9,705 nucleotides of DNA from Deltaproteobacteria bacterium (GCA_019313025.1 JAFDCA010000249.1:1-9705); one strand, 5' to 3'; positions 1 to 6,774 are shown, counted from the stretch's first letter. Notes: a model not told the origin generated them from the letters alone. Program-made: numbers and translations.

Positions 1-78
1 ACTATTTTTGAAACAAGTGGTAGCAAAATGGTAGCAGAAAAGAAAAAAGAGGTTTTAGCAAATGCCGCAACCTCTTGA
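1..78 (+). CDS. C-terminal end of a gene entering from the left, possibly a tyrosine integrase
   Basis: The frame is open from the first base of the window to a TGA at 76-78, giving 25 residues that end in EVLANAATS. The stretch SGSKMVA is encoded by a small tandem DNA repeat. The frame points toward the 3' end of the tRNA-Phe gene and stops 6 bases short of it. Integrase genes of elements inserted into tRNA 3' ends often lie this way, and the hydrophilic tail fits such a protein, but 25 residues hold no catalytic motif. It overlaps the tRNA terminator on the other strand. It could equally be a chance open frame, since an 8-bp stem and A-rich DNA avoid stops easily. The identity is inference only. 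Confidence 0.3.
   Translation, partial: TIFETSGSKMVAEKKKEVLANAATS
18..39. repeat. Imperfect 11-bp tandem repeat (TGGTAGCAAAA, TGGTAGCAGAA)
   Basis: Two adjacent copies of an 11-base unit differ at one position. They lie about 45 bases beyond the 3' end of the tRNA-Phe gene. If the flanking frame is an integrase, such short direct repeats could be arm-type recombinase binding sites. This is a positional guess, because the sequence shows only the repeat. Confidence 0.5.
38..76 (-). terminator. Intrinsic terminator after tRNA-Phe
   Basis: Read on the minus strand, an 8-bp perfect stem (AAGAGGTT with AACCTCTT, plus-strand arms 47-54 and 69-76) encloses a 14-nt loop and runs directly into TTTTCTTTTC. 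It begins 8 bases after the CCA end of tRNA-Phe, where a tRNA terminator is expected. The stem has only moderate GC, so the T-rich tail is the stronger part of the evidence. Confidence 0.7.
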
Positions 79-84
79 TATTAT

Positions 85-160
85 TGGTGCCGAGGGACAG
101 AATCGAACTGCCGACACGGGGATTTTCAGTCCCCTGCTCTACCGACTGAGCTACCTCGGC
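85..160 (-). tRNA. tRNA-Phe (anticodon GAA), CCA encoded
   Basis: The minus strand gives a complete 76-nt cloverleaf. The acceptor arm GCCGAGG pairs with CCTCGGC, followed by discriminator A and an encoded CCA. The D arm contains AGCTCAGTCGGTAGAGC. The anticodon stem GGGGA/TCCCC holds the loop CTGAAAA with anticodon GAA, and the T arm contains GTTCGATTC. It delivers phenylalanine at UUU and UUC codons. It lies 26 bases downstream of rsmE on the same strand. It could receive read-through from rsmE, but a promoter-like sequence overlaps the end of that gene. tRNA 3' ends are frequent integration sites, which matters for the open frame at 1-78. Confidence 0.97.
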
Positions 161-182
161 ATGACCTTGAAAAGAATCAAAA

Positions 183-209
183 ATTATTAAACCTCCATTT
201 TTTTGTCAA
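183..209 (-). promoter_or_regulatory. Putative sigma-70 promoter for tRNA-Phe inside the rsmE 3' end
   Basis: On the minus strand a perfect -35 hexamer TTGACA (209-204) lies in the last codons of rsmE. A -10-like AATAAT (188-183) follows at a short 15-base spacing, and TAATTT (186-181) at 17 bases is a poorer alternative. Initiation would fall roughly 15 bases before the mature tRNA. The AT-rich background makes the -10 assignment uncertain. Confidence 0.45.
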
Positions 210-957
210 GATTTTTTTGGCTCATATCACCAAAAAGATATTGGAGCAACACACACGCTGCAACAGTGGCAGTTTCGGCCCTTAAAATTCTAGGTCCCAA
301 TCCGACGGTGATAAATCGATGATTCCTGGCTTCTTCGATTTCCTTTCGGGTGAACCCCCCTTCGGGTCCGATAAGAGCAAAAACCGTATTAATTTGACCG
401 CCGGTTCCCATCAGGTTGGCATGAACCGGTTTTGTTTCATCTTCCCAGAAAGCGACCTTGAGGTCGCAAAACTGAGCAAGATTCAACACTTCTTCAAAGG
501 ATACGGTTTCATTAATTTTCATGACGCGCCCTCTTTTGCATTGTTTGAGGGCTTCTTTTGAAATTTTTTCCCAGCGTTTCGTGCGTGCCAGAAGCTGTTT
601 TTTATGAGGTCTCGGGACAGATCTATCGGCAATAAAAGGAATCCATCTTACGATGCCGAGTTCGCTGAGCTGCCGAACCAGACCATCCATTTTTTTTTCT
701 TTTAAAAACGCCTGGGCGACGATAATTTGGAGCGGAGACTCGGCACTCGACGGAAAGCGATGAACAAGCGACACCTGAATCCTCCCGTGAGACAAATCAA
801 GGATCTTGGCTTCGTATTCAAATCCTTTACCGTCGAACAGCCCGATTTTATCACCGGGCTTCATGCGTAAAACAGTTTTTATGTGTCTGGCATCAGGACC
901 GGTAATATGTAGTATGGAATCTTCACGTTCCGATGGCTCAATAAAAAAGTAGCGCAT
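187..957 (-). CDS. rsmE: 16S rRNA (uracil(1498)-N3)-methyltransferase RsmE
   Basis: RsmE methylates N3 of U1498 in 16S rRNA of the assembled 30S subunit, using S-adenosylmethionine. The 256 residues match the usual length (about 240-250). The N-terminal PUA-like barrel is recognisable in the first 70 residues (MRYFF start, ARHIKTVLRMKPGD around 23-36). The SPOUT fold carries the family signatures: KMDGLVRQLSELGI (89-102), LIGPEGGFTRKEIEEA (195-210) and VGLGPRILRAETA (218-230), the last two forming the knotted cofactor site. The ATG at 957 is the natural start because the barrel begins at once, although the ribosome site before it is weak (GAG in GAGTAGTAAAAAGCCTT). A tRNA-Phe gene follows on the same strand. 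Elsewhere rsmE often sits beside prmA, which is not seen here. Confidence 0.96.
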   Translation of the reverse strand: MRYFFIEPSEREDSILHITGPDARHIKTVLRMKPGDKIGLFDGKGFEYEAKILDLSHGRIQVSLVHRFPSSAESPLQIIVAQAFLKEKKMDGLVRQLSELGIVRWIPFIADRSVPRPHKKQLLARTKRWEKISKEALKQCKRGRVMKINETVSFEEVLNLAQFCDLKVAFWEDETKPVHANLMGTGGQINTVFALIGPEGGFTRKEIEEARNHRFITVGLGPRILRAETATVAACVLLQYLFGDMSQKNLDKKMEV

Positions 958-1034
958 AAGGCTTTTTACTACTCAAACAAGCCGACTGTAAATCATTTTT
1001 TTATATGCTTATATGCTTTTCCTTTATCGAAGGG

Positions 1035-1040
1035 ATTATA
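1035..1040 (-). promoter_or_regulatory. Possible -10 box for rsmE
   Basis: The minus strand has an exact TATAAT here, about 78 bases before the rsmE start. No good -35 sits 16-18 bases upstream (best TCGAAC). An overlapping 8-bp tandem (TTATATGC twice, 1001-1016) gives further TATA-like sequence closer to the gene. This is a weak call in AT-rich DNA. Confidence 0.25.
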
Positions 1041-1119
1041 GGTAAGCAGACAATAGGGTTCGATTAAGCTGCGCATTGATCATGTTGGATTGAAGCAGAT
1101 TTGTAAAGAGGCAAATATC

Positions 1120-1148
1120 TTGACACGCTTTATGCCATGTGTTAAATT
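1120..1148 (+). promoter_or_regulatory. Sigma-70-type promoter for the acidic-protein gene
   Basis: A perfect TTGACA at 1120-1125 is followed, after 17 bases, by TAAATT (1143-1148), or after 16 bases by TTAAAT; each matches the -10 consensus at 4 of 6 positions. Transcription would start near 1155, leaving a leader of about 54 bases before the ATG at 1209. The exact -35 and correct spacing support it. Confidence 0.55.
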
Positions 1149-1196
1149 TTCGAAGATTATAGGGTGTTTGTTTACAAGTAAGACTTTATGGCGAAC

Positions 1197-1203
1197 GGGA
1201 GAG
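1197..1203 (+). promoter_or_regulatory. Ribosome binding site that decides the start at 1209
   Basis: GGGAGAG contains GGAG ending 7 bases before the ATG at 1209. The in-frame ATG at 1188 has only a weak GTAAGA-type sequence before it, so the downstream start is preferred. Confidence 0.65.
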
Positions 1204-1208
1204 TGGAT

Positions 1209-1964
1209 ATGACTGAAGCAAATGAACCAGATAAAAAAAATAATGAAACTGAAATAACCAAAGACGAAGTGATCTTAGAGCTTGAAGAAGAGGCAGCAGA
1301 GGGACCAAAAGATGACGAAGAACCTATTGACCTTGTGGATGTTGCCGAAGAATCTCCCGTAGAAAAGCAAGATGATGGCGTTGAGATAGGAGAACAAGCG
1401 CCTATAGAGGGAACTAAAGGCGACGAAGAGATTATCGATCTCTTGGAAGTGGAAGCCGCCGAAGAACAGAAACCGGCGGAAGATGAGCCCATCATAGAGC
1501 TTATAGAAGAAGCCACAGAGGAAACTAAAGGCGACGAAGAAATTGCCGATCTTATAGAAGCTGCCGAACAAATCAACAACATAGAAGAGCCAGTTTCAGA
1601 TGCGGCAGATACTTCTCAAGAATTTGATGATATCGATGAATTCGACAATAACCTTATTGAAGAAACCGATGACTTTACGGATGAATTAGACACGGCTGCG
1701 ATGATGGATGAGGCGATGGAAGATGATATTGCCGATTCACTGGGCATTGAGCTCGATTCTGACGAAGATATTTCAGGGGATTATTTTGAGGCCGACAAGA
1801 TAACGGACGAAAAAATAGACGCCGCTTTGGAACGCGTTATAAAAAAGATGTTTTATGAAAAGATCGACCGTCTGCTTATACAGGCCATTGAAAAAACGGT
1901 GAAAATGGAAATAGAAAGATTGAAAAAAGCCCTGCTTGAAGATTCACCTGATGGTGAAAAATAA
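1209..1964 (+). CDS. Highly acidic hypothetical protein with a C-terminal amphipathic helix
   Basis: I do not recognise a named family. From the ATG at 1209 the product has 251 residues, of which about 92 are Asp or Glu, and no signal peptide or membrane segment. Residues about 1-195 look disordered and acidic, with degenerate repeats around the motif K-G/D-D-E-E-x-I-D-L (near 34-42, 70-77 and 108-115). The last 50 residues change character to a Lys/Arg-containing amphipathic helix (ITDEKIDAALERVIKKMF, then EKIDRLLIQAIEKTVKMEI). Similar tails occur, as I recall, at the ends of deltaproteobacterial response-regulator and zinc-ribbon proteins; this is unverified memory. The gene has its own promoter and terminator, so it is probably monocistronic although valS follows. 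A longer form from the ATG at 1188 would add 7 residues. A docking or scaffold role through the helix is speculation. Confidence 0.8.
   Translation: MTEANEPDKKNNETEITKDEVILELEEEAAEGPKDDEEPIDLVDVAEESPVEKQDDGVEIGEQAPIEGTKGDEEIIDLLEVEAAEEQKPAEDEPIIELIEEATEETKGDEEIADLIEAAEQINNIEEPVSDAADTSQEFDDIDEFDNNLIEETDDFTDELDTAAMMDEAMEDDIADSLGIELDSDEDISGDYFEADKITDEKIDAALERVIKKMFYEKIDRLLIQAIEKTVKMEIERLKKALLEDSPDGEK
1412..1540 (+). repeat. 18-bp direct repeat inside the acidic-protein gene
   Basis: AACTAAAGGCGACGAAGA occurs exactly at 1412-1429 and 1523-1540, 111 bases (37 codons) apart and in the same frame. Both copies encode TKGDEE followed by I-x-D-L. The nucleotide identity exceeds what the protein repeat requires, which suggests internal duplication. 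A third, more diverged protein copy lies upstream (PKDDEEPIDL). Confidence 0.7.
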
Positions 1965-2038
1965 TTGATACATTGTGACGAGATTTATCTTCTGCCTGAT
2001 TGATCTTATTATCACCAAAAATCAAATGAAAAATAATC

Positions 2039-2068
2039 GGGGATTATTTATAATCCCCTTTTCAATTT
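2039..2068 (+). terminator. Intrinsic terminator between the acidic-protein gene and valS
   Basis: A perfect 8-bp stem GGGGATTA/TAATCCCC (2039-2046 and 2051-2058) closes a 4-base TTTA loop and is followed by TTTTCAATTT. It lies 75 bases after the acidic-protein stop and 55 bases before the valS start. It most simply ends the upstream transcript. No T-box or leader-peptide signature was seen that would make it a valS attenuator. Confidence 0.85.
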
Positions 2069-2123
2069 AATACATATTCATCCAGTTTATCCAGATAACC
2101 GTCACATCAAGGAGCAACAAAAT

Positions 2124-4787
2124 ATGAGTTCCAATCTTCTCGACAAAGGTTATGAACCCCATGATGTGGAAAAACGATGGTATCATTTCTGGGAAAAAGA
2201 ACGATTATTTTCGGCCAATGAGTCGGAAAGCACTCAGAAATGTTATTCCATCGTCATACCGCCACCCAATGTTACCGGTGTCCTCCACATGGGACATGCC
2301 TTAAACAATACACTGCAGGATATTCTCTGTCGCTACAGAAGACTGCGAGGCGACAATGTTCTTTGGATGCCGGGTACCGACCATGCCGGCATCGCCACCC
2401 AGAATGTTGTTGAAAAAAGTCTTGCAAACGAGGGGCTGGACCGTCACCAGGTCGGCCGGGAAAAATTCATCGAAGCGGTCTGGGAGTGGCGCAAAGAGTA
2501 CGGCAGTGCCATTATCAATCAGCTCAAACGTCTTGGGGCTTCGTGTGATTGGGACAGGGAGCGGTTCACCATGGACGAAGGGCTTTCAAAAGCCGTCCGA
2601 AAAGTCTTTGTAACACTCTATCAAGAAGGTCTCATATACCGTGGTAATTACATCATCAACTGGTGCAACAGCTGCCATACGGCGCTTGCGGATTTAGAAG
2701 TGGAGCACGACGTCCATGATGGTTTTTTGTATCACATCCGATACCCCTTTTCGAATGGAAAGGGGCATGTCGTTATCGCAACCACACGACCTGAAACCAT
2801 GCTGGGCGATACAGCAGTGGCCGTAAATCCCGATGATGATCGCTATCACGGCATTGAGTCTCAAAAAATAATACTTCCTCTGATGAACAGAGAGATCCCA
2901 ATTATCAAAGACAAATATGTGGATATGTCTTTTGGAACCGGCGCCCTCAAAATTACCCCGGCCCATGACCCCAATGACTTTGAAATTGGAAACCGGCATC
3001 ATCTTGAACGTGTTAAGGTCATTGATGACAACGGCTTAATGACACCGGAAGCCGGAAAATTTGAAAACATGGACCGGTTCCAATGCAGGAAAGCCGTGGT
3101 TGACGCACTCAAGAAAGAGGGTCTTTTAGAAAAAGTTGAACCCTATCAGCACAATATCGGTCATTGTTATCGGTGCAACACCATCATTGAGCCCAATTTG
3201 TCAAAGCAATGGTTCGTCAAAGCCAAACCCCTTGCTGAAAAAGCCATCGAAGCGGTCAAAAACGGCAACACTCAAATCATCCCTGAAATATGGACCAAAA
3301 CGTACTTTGAATGGATGAACAACATAAAAGACTGGTGTATTTCAAGGCAGATATGGTGGGGGCATCAAATTCCGGCCTGGACATGTGAAACGTGCAATGA
3401 AGTTATCGTTGCCATGGATGCACCGGATACATGTCCGGCCTGCAAAGGAACAGATCTCATACAAGATACGGATGTCCTGGATACCTGGTTCAGCTCTGCC
3501 CTATGGCCCTTCTCCACCATGGGGTGGCCGGATGACACACCAATACTGAAATTGTTTTACCCCACATCTGTTCTTGTTACCGGTTTCGACATCCTCTTTT
3601 TCTGGGTTGCTCGAATGATGATGATGGGACTTCATTTTATGGGGGATGTGCCGTTTAAGGATGTTTATGTGCATGCCCTGGTACGGGATGAAGACGGCAA
3701 AAAGATGAGCAAGTCCACGGGAAACGTCATCGATCCTTTGAGCGTCATCAACACATACGGAACCGATGCATTCCGTTTTACGCTGGCCGCATTTGCCGCC
3801 CAGGGCAGAGACGTTAAAATGTCTGAAAAGCGCGTTGAAGGCTACAGAAATTTTATCAACAAGATCTGGAATGCCGCCCGATTTTCGCTGATGCACATCG
3901 ACAAAGAATACCAAAACATACCCTATGAATCTCTTTCTATGGCTGACAGATGGATTTTATCCAGATGCTATCGTGTTACCGACCATGTTTCACAGGCTCT
4001 TGACAGCTATCGGTTTAACGATGCTGCCGGAGAGCTCTATAACTTTGTCTGGCACGAGTTCTGTGACTGGTACCTTGAAGCCGTTAAACCCACCCTGTAT
4101 GAAAAAGAGGGCGCGAACCGCAAGGAAGCCACATTAAGCGTTCTATGGCGCGTTCTTCATGACACACTGATTCTGCTCCATCCGTTTATACCCTTTGTCA
4201 CAGAAGAAATTTGGGATAAGCTTCCAGGGACAGAAAGCTCTATTATGAAATCCGTATTTCCTCTGGATGTCAACAATTACGATCTTCGAAGGGATATGGA
4301 AGCAGAATCAACCATGGCCCTGATCTCAGGAGTTATATCCGGAATCAGAAACATCAGGGGAGAGATGAATATTTCACCCTCCCTATCGCTGGCCGCAACC
4401 GTCCACTCACAAGAAGAATCCACACGGGGACTTATAGACCAGTACCAGGACATGATCATTAATCTGGCACGGCTCAAATCCTTGTCTGTGGAAAACACGG
4501 GCCCCAGGCCAAAGTCAGCGGCAACATCGGTTGTCGATAACGCGATGATTTTCGTTCACTTGGAAGGAATTATCGATTTTGCTCAAGAAATGAATCGCCT
4601 TGGTAAAGAGATCAACAAACTGAACCATGAATTAAGCATGGTTACAAAAAAACTTGGCAACGAGGAATTTCTTACAAAGGCACCCGGAGATGTGATTGAA
4701 AAAGTCAAAGAAAAACATCAAACACTCACGGAAAAAAAGCAAAAGCTTCAGACAAACTTGGATAAAATTAAGGAACTCGAGACTTAA
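2124..4787 (+). CDS. valS: Valyl-tRNA synthetase
   Basis: This class I synthetase attaches valine to tRNA-Val and hydrolyses mischarged threonine. The 887 residues are full length for a bacterial ValRS. The Rossmann catalytic domain shows PPPNVTGVLHMGHA with HMGH at 55-58 and KMSKS at 527-531. Between them lies the CP1 editing domain (TTRPETMLGDTAVAVNP, then GTGALKITPAHDPNDFEIG). Two sets of CxxC pairs look metal-binding: C181/C184 with C348/C351, and C421/C424 with C437/C440, as in zinc-containing ValRS such as that of Thermus. The anticodon-binding domain (WYLEAVKPTLY region) and a C-terminal coiled-coil arm (last 65 residues, rich in Lys, Glu and Leu) complete it. The start is supported by AAGGAG at 2109-2114, 9 bases upstream. 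nadC follows after 12 bases, probably in the same transcript. Confidence 0.98.
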   Translation: MSSNLLDKGYEPHDVEKRWYHFWEKERLFSANESESTQKCYSIVIPPPNVTGVLHMGHALNNTLQDILCRYRRLRGDNVLWMPGTDHAGIATQNVVEKSLANEGLDRHQVGREKFIEAVWEWRKEYGSAIINQLKRLGASCDWDRERFTMDEGLSKAVRKVFVTLYQEGLIYRGNYIINWCNSCHTALADLEVEHDVHDGFLYHIRYPFSNGKGHVVIATTRPETMLGDTAVAVNPDDDRYHGIESQKIILPLMNREIPIIKDKYVDMSFGTGALKITPAHDPNDFEIGNRHHLERVKVIDDNGLMTPEAGKFENMDRFQCRKAVVDALKKEGLLEKVEPYQHNIGHCYRCNTIIEPNLSKQWFVKAKPLAEKAIEAVKNGNTQIIPEIWTKTYFEWMNNIKDWCISRQIWWGHQIPAWTCETCNEVIVAMDAPDTCPACKGTDLIQDTDVLDTWFSSALWPFSTMGWPDDTPILKLFYPTSVLVTGFDILFFWVARMMMMGLHFMGDVPFKDVYVHALVRDEDGKKMSKSTGNVIDPLSVINTYGTDAFRFTLAAFAAQGRDVKMSEKRVEGYRNFINKIWNAARFSLMHIDKEYQNIPYESLSMADRWILSRCYRVTDHVSQALDSYRFNDAAGELYNFVWHEFCDWYLEAVKPTLYEKEGANRKEATLSVLWRVLHDTLILLHPFIPFVTEEIWDKLPGTESSIMKSVFPLDVNNYDLRRDMEAESTMALISGVISGIRNIRGEMNISPSLSLAATVHSQEESTRGLIDQYQDMIINLARLKSLSVENTGPRPKSAATSVVDNAMIFVHLEGIIDFAQEMNRLGKEINKLNHELSMVTKKLGNEEFLTKAPGDVIEKVKEKHQTLTEKKQKLQTNLDKIKELET

Positions 4788-4799
4788 CCCGAATGCCCC

Positions 4800-5651
4800 A
4801 TGAATTCAATACACCATCTCATTGAAATTGCGCTCGAAGAAGATATCGGTCCGGGAGACATCACCACCGATAACCTGATTGACTCTCAACTTAAAGGTGA
4901 AGGTGTCATCATCGCAAAAGAATCCCTTGTGGTTGCCGGTCTGAATGTGGCCAAACAGGTCTTTCAGTATCTCGATTCAGAAGTTATATTCAAATCGAAA
5001 TACAATGATGGTGATTTTCTAAACAAAGGGGATACGTTGGCCAACGTGAAAGGACGGCTTCGAGCGTTGCTTTCCGGTGAGCGAACCGCGTTGAATTTCC
5101 TCCAGCATCTCTCGGGTATTTCAACGTTGGTTCGATTATATACGAAAGAACTTTCAGGCAAAAACATCCGTCTGGTGGATACCCGCAAGACCACCCCGGG
5201 TTGGCGTGTATTGGAAAAACATGCCGTACGAGTGGGCGGCGCCTATAACCACAGGATGGGACTGTATGACGGCGTCTTGATTAAGGATAATCATATTGCT
5301 GCTTTTGGGGGTGTTAAAAAAGCCATTGACCATATCAGGACTCAGGTATCCCATCTGTTAAAAATAGAAGTGGAGGTTTCCAATCTGGACCAGGTCAAGG
5401 AAGCGCTTGCGGCCAATGCTGAGGTCATCATGCTGGACAACATGACCCTAAAACAGATAAAAGAGGCCACCGCCTTTATTGATAAAAGAGCGGTGGTTGA
5501 ATTATCAGGGGGTATCACAAAAGACGATCTTAAATCCTTGGCAGATACCGGCGTCGATATCATTTCCGTAGGTGCCCTTACCCACTCTGCAAGATGTGTG
5601 GATATCAGTATGCAGATCAGCCCAAATCTTACTGACAATCTCGAAAAATAA
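4800..5651 (+). CDS. nadC: Nicotinate-nucleotide diphosphorylase (carboxylating)
   Basis: NadC (quinolinate phosphoribosyltransferase) converts quinolinate and PRPP to nicotinate mononucleotide, CO2 and diphosphate in de novo NAD synthesis. The 283 residues are the normal length. The sequence follows Bacillus subtilis NadC closely: EEDIGPGDITTDNL near the N-terminus, LLSGERTALNFLQHLSGI, the substrate-binding run DTRKTTPGWRVLEKHAVRVG and then YNHRMGLYDGVLIKDNHI. The barrel end has IEVEVSNLDQ, VIMLDNM, ELSGGI and SVGALTHS. No canonical ribosome site lies 5-12 bases before the ATG (CCCGAATGCCCC), so translation probably depends on ribosomes finishing valS 12 bases upstream. An ATG at 4793 is out of frame. 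nadA and nadB are not in the window. Confidence 0.97.
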   Translation: MNSIHHLIEIALEEDIGPGDITTDNLIDSQLKGEGVIIAKESLVVAGLNVAKQVFQYLDSEVIFKSKYNDGDFLNKGDTLANVKGRLRALLSGERTALNFLQHLSGISTLVRLYTKELSGKNIRLVDTRKTTPGWRVLEKHAVRVGGAYNHRMGLYDGVLIKDNHIAAFGGVKKAIDHIRTQVSHLLKIEVEVSNLDQVKEALAANAEVIMLDNMTLKQIKEATAFIDKRAVVELSGGITKDDLKSLADTGVDIISVGALTHSARCVDISMQISPNLTDNLEK

Positions 5652-5817
5652 AAAAGAATCTTCATGATCATCTCCATATGAGTTGATGTGCCTGAAAGGA
5701 TGCCAGGGGATCGTCAAGGCTTGTCTGCCTCGGGATGGATACAATTGAAATGCTTAAAAATGATAAAAATCAGAAGACCGGCAATTCCTCTCAGATACGT
5801 TAAGGAGATAAAAGGTA

Positions 5818-6615
5818 ATGAAATGGATGCCCGATGCCGAAGCTGCCATTAAGAACGTTCCTTTTTTTGTTAGAAAAAAGGTCCGCTCCCGGATTGAAAA
5901 TGAAACCGCGGCTGCCGGTAAAAAGATCGTATCGATATCTGATGTCAAGGCCGCCCAGGCTCGATTTATGTCAAAAATGAGCTCAGACATCAAAGGGTAT
6001 CAGGTCGATACCTGTTTTGGTTCCAGCGGTTGCCCCAACCCCGCCAACAATTGTGATGTTCTGGTCAAAAAAATAGAGTCGTTGCTTGAAAATGCAGATC
6101 TTCTAACGTTTTTAAAAGAACGGGTTGACGGCGATCTCAAGTACCATCATGAATTTCGAATCACCCTGGCGGAATGTCCAAATGCCTGTTCACAACCTCA
6201 AATTAAGGATGTCGGAATCATCGGTGCGGTCATTCCGGAGATAACCGATGAAGCATGTTCCGGTTGCGAGGCTTGTGTTGAGGCATGTATTGAAACGTGT
6301 ATTACCCTGGACAACGAAAAAAATATTCCTGAAATCGATCAAGAGCGGTGCATGAAATGCGGCAAGTGTATTCATGTATGCCCCACCGGAACCATCGCAA
6401 CAAAAAGAAAAGGATTCCGGATTCAACTCGGTGGAAAACTGGGCAGACATCCGAAGCTGGCAATTGAACTTGACGGAATCTGCAGTGAAAGTGACGTGCT
6501 ACAGTTGGTCAAAGACTGTATCGATTATTACAAAAAGCACAGCAAACATGGAGAGCGGTTTGCGGAAATATTTGATCTCTTAGATTTTAACATTGAGCGG
6601 AAAACAAGAAGTTAA
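5818..6615 (+). CDS. Small siroheme/[4Fe-4S] sulfite-reductase-like protein with PCP_red-like N-terminus and two ferredoxin clusters
   Basis: The 265-residue protein joins three modules. Residues 1-50 resemble the PCP_red domain of light-independent protochlorophyllide reductase (W3, then VPFFVRKKVRSRIE at 14-27 and a following helix). The core has the siroheme/[4Fe-4S] signature Cx5C (C66, C72) and Cx3C (C120, C124) in AECPNACSQPQIKDVGIIG; by family rule C124 would bridge the cluster and siroheme iron. Two ferredoxin motifs follow: C147, C150, C153, C157 and C178, C181, C184, C188. The tail, with GFRIQLGGKLGRHPKLA, is typical of sulfite and nitrite reductases. No signal peptide or membrane segment is seen, so it should be cytoplasmic. 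The core resembles small single-subunit reductases, such as the Desulfovibrio assimilatory-type enzyme, and the Dsr-like proteins of methanogens. Substrate and electron donor are unknown. The start follows AAGGAG (5802-5807) by 10 bases. Confidence 0.88.
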   Translation: MKWMPDAEAAIKNVPFFVRKKVRSRIENETAAAGKKIVSISDVKAAQARFMSKMSSDIKGYQVDTCFGSSGCPNPANNCDVLVKKIESLLENADLLTFLKERVDGDLKYHHEFRITLAECPNACSQPQIKDVGIIGAVIPEITDEACSGCEACVEACIETCITLDNEKNIPEIDQERCMKCGKCIHVCPTGTIATKRKGFRIQLGGKLGRHPKLAIELDGICSESDVLQLVKDCIDYYKKHSKHGERFAEIFDLLDFNIERKTRS

Positions 6616-6690
6616 GAAGGTTAGAAAATCCGAAGGTCGGAGGCACTAACTAAATCATACCAACCTTCTTACTTTCTCACCGTCTTTCTC
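6613..6690. terminator. Compound inverted repeat, probable bidirectional terminator between convergent genes
   Basis: A perfect 10-bp inverted repeat, TAAGAAGGTT (6613-6622) and AACCTTCTTA (6662-6671), encloses 39 bases that hold a smaller TCCG/CGGA hairpin (6629-6641). The first arm includes the stop codon of the siroheme gene. The sequence after the stem is pyrimidine-rich on the plus strand (ACTTTCTCACCGTCTTTCTC), and on the minus strand AACTTCTTGTTTTC follows. The position between convergent genes fits termination in both directions. The long loop and interrupted T-tracts make it non-canonical. Confidence 0.5.
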
Positions 6691-6756
6691 TTCATCCGTT
6701 TACTTTGGTTTCCCGCTTTCCTCATTACTCTTTTTTCTTTACTATTTCTATTTGGT
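6663..6756. other. Polypyrimidine-rich intergenic stretch
   Basis: About 90 bases on the plus strand are dominated by C and T in short CTTTC- and CTTTAC-like units, with few G residues. The preceding 34 bases (6611-6644) are purine-rich with two GAAGGT units 16 bases apart. No open frame, promoter pair or tRNA was seen. The arrangement resembles an imperfect fold-back; it could be a dispersed intergenic repeat, but only one copy is visible here. Confidence 0.5.
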
Positions 6757-6774
6757 CAATAAATTCCCCCAAGA

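Noticed and set aside
1172..1582. A serine-rich 136-residue open frame on the minus strand
   Set aside because: It is the antisense of the Glu/Asp-rich gene: GAA/GAT codons read backwards give Ser/Phe-rich low complexity. It has no ribosome site or promoter.
1965..2123. A T-box or attenuator leader for valS, given the terminator hairpin 55 bases before the start
   Set aside because: No T-box consensus (AGGGTGGNACCGCG) or alternative antiterminator pairing was seen, and no convincing promoter lies between the acidic gene and the hairpin. A simple terminator of the upstream gene explains it.
3501..3914. A 137-residue open frame on the minus strand inside valS
   Set aside because: It lies wholly antisense to conserved ValRS catalytic sequence, including KMSKS, and resembles no protein family.
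5652..5817. A terminator or promoter between nadC and the siroheme gene
   Set aside because: Only imperfect short palindromes (around 5668-5688) without a T-tract, and a TTGAAA at 5745 without a correctly spaced -10, were found. Whether the siroheme gene is cotranscribed with valS-nadC stays undecided.
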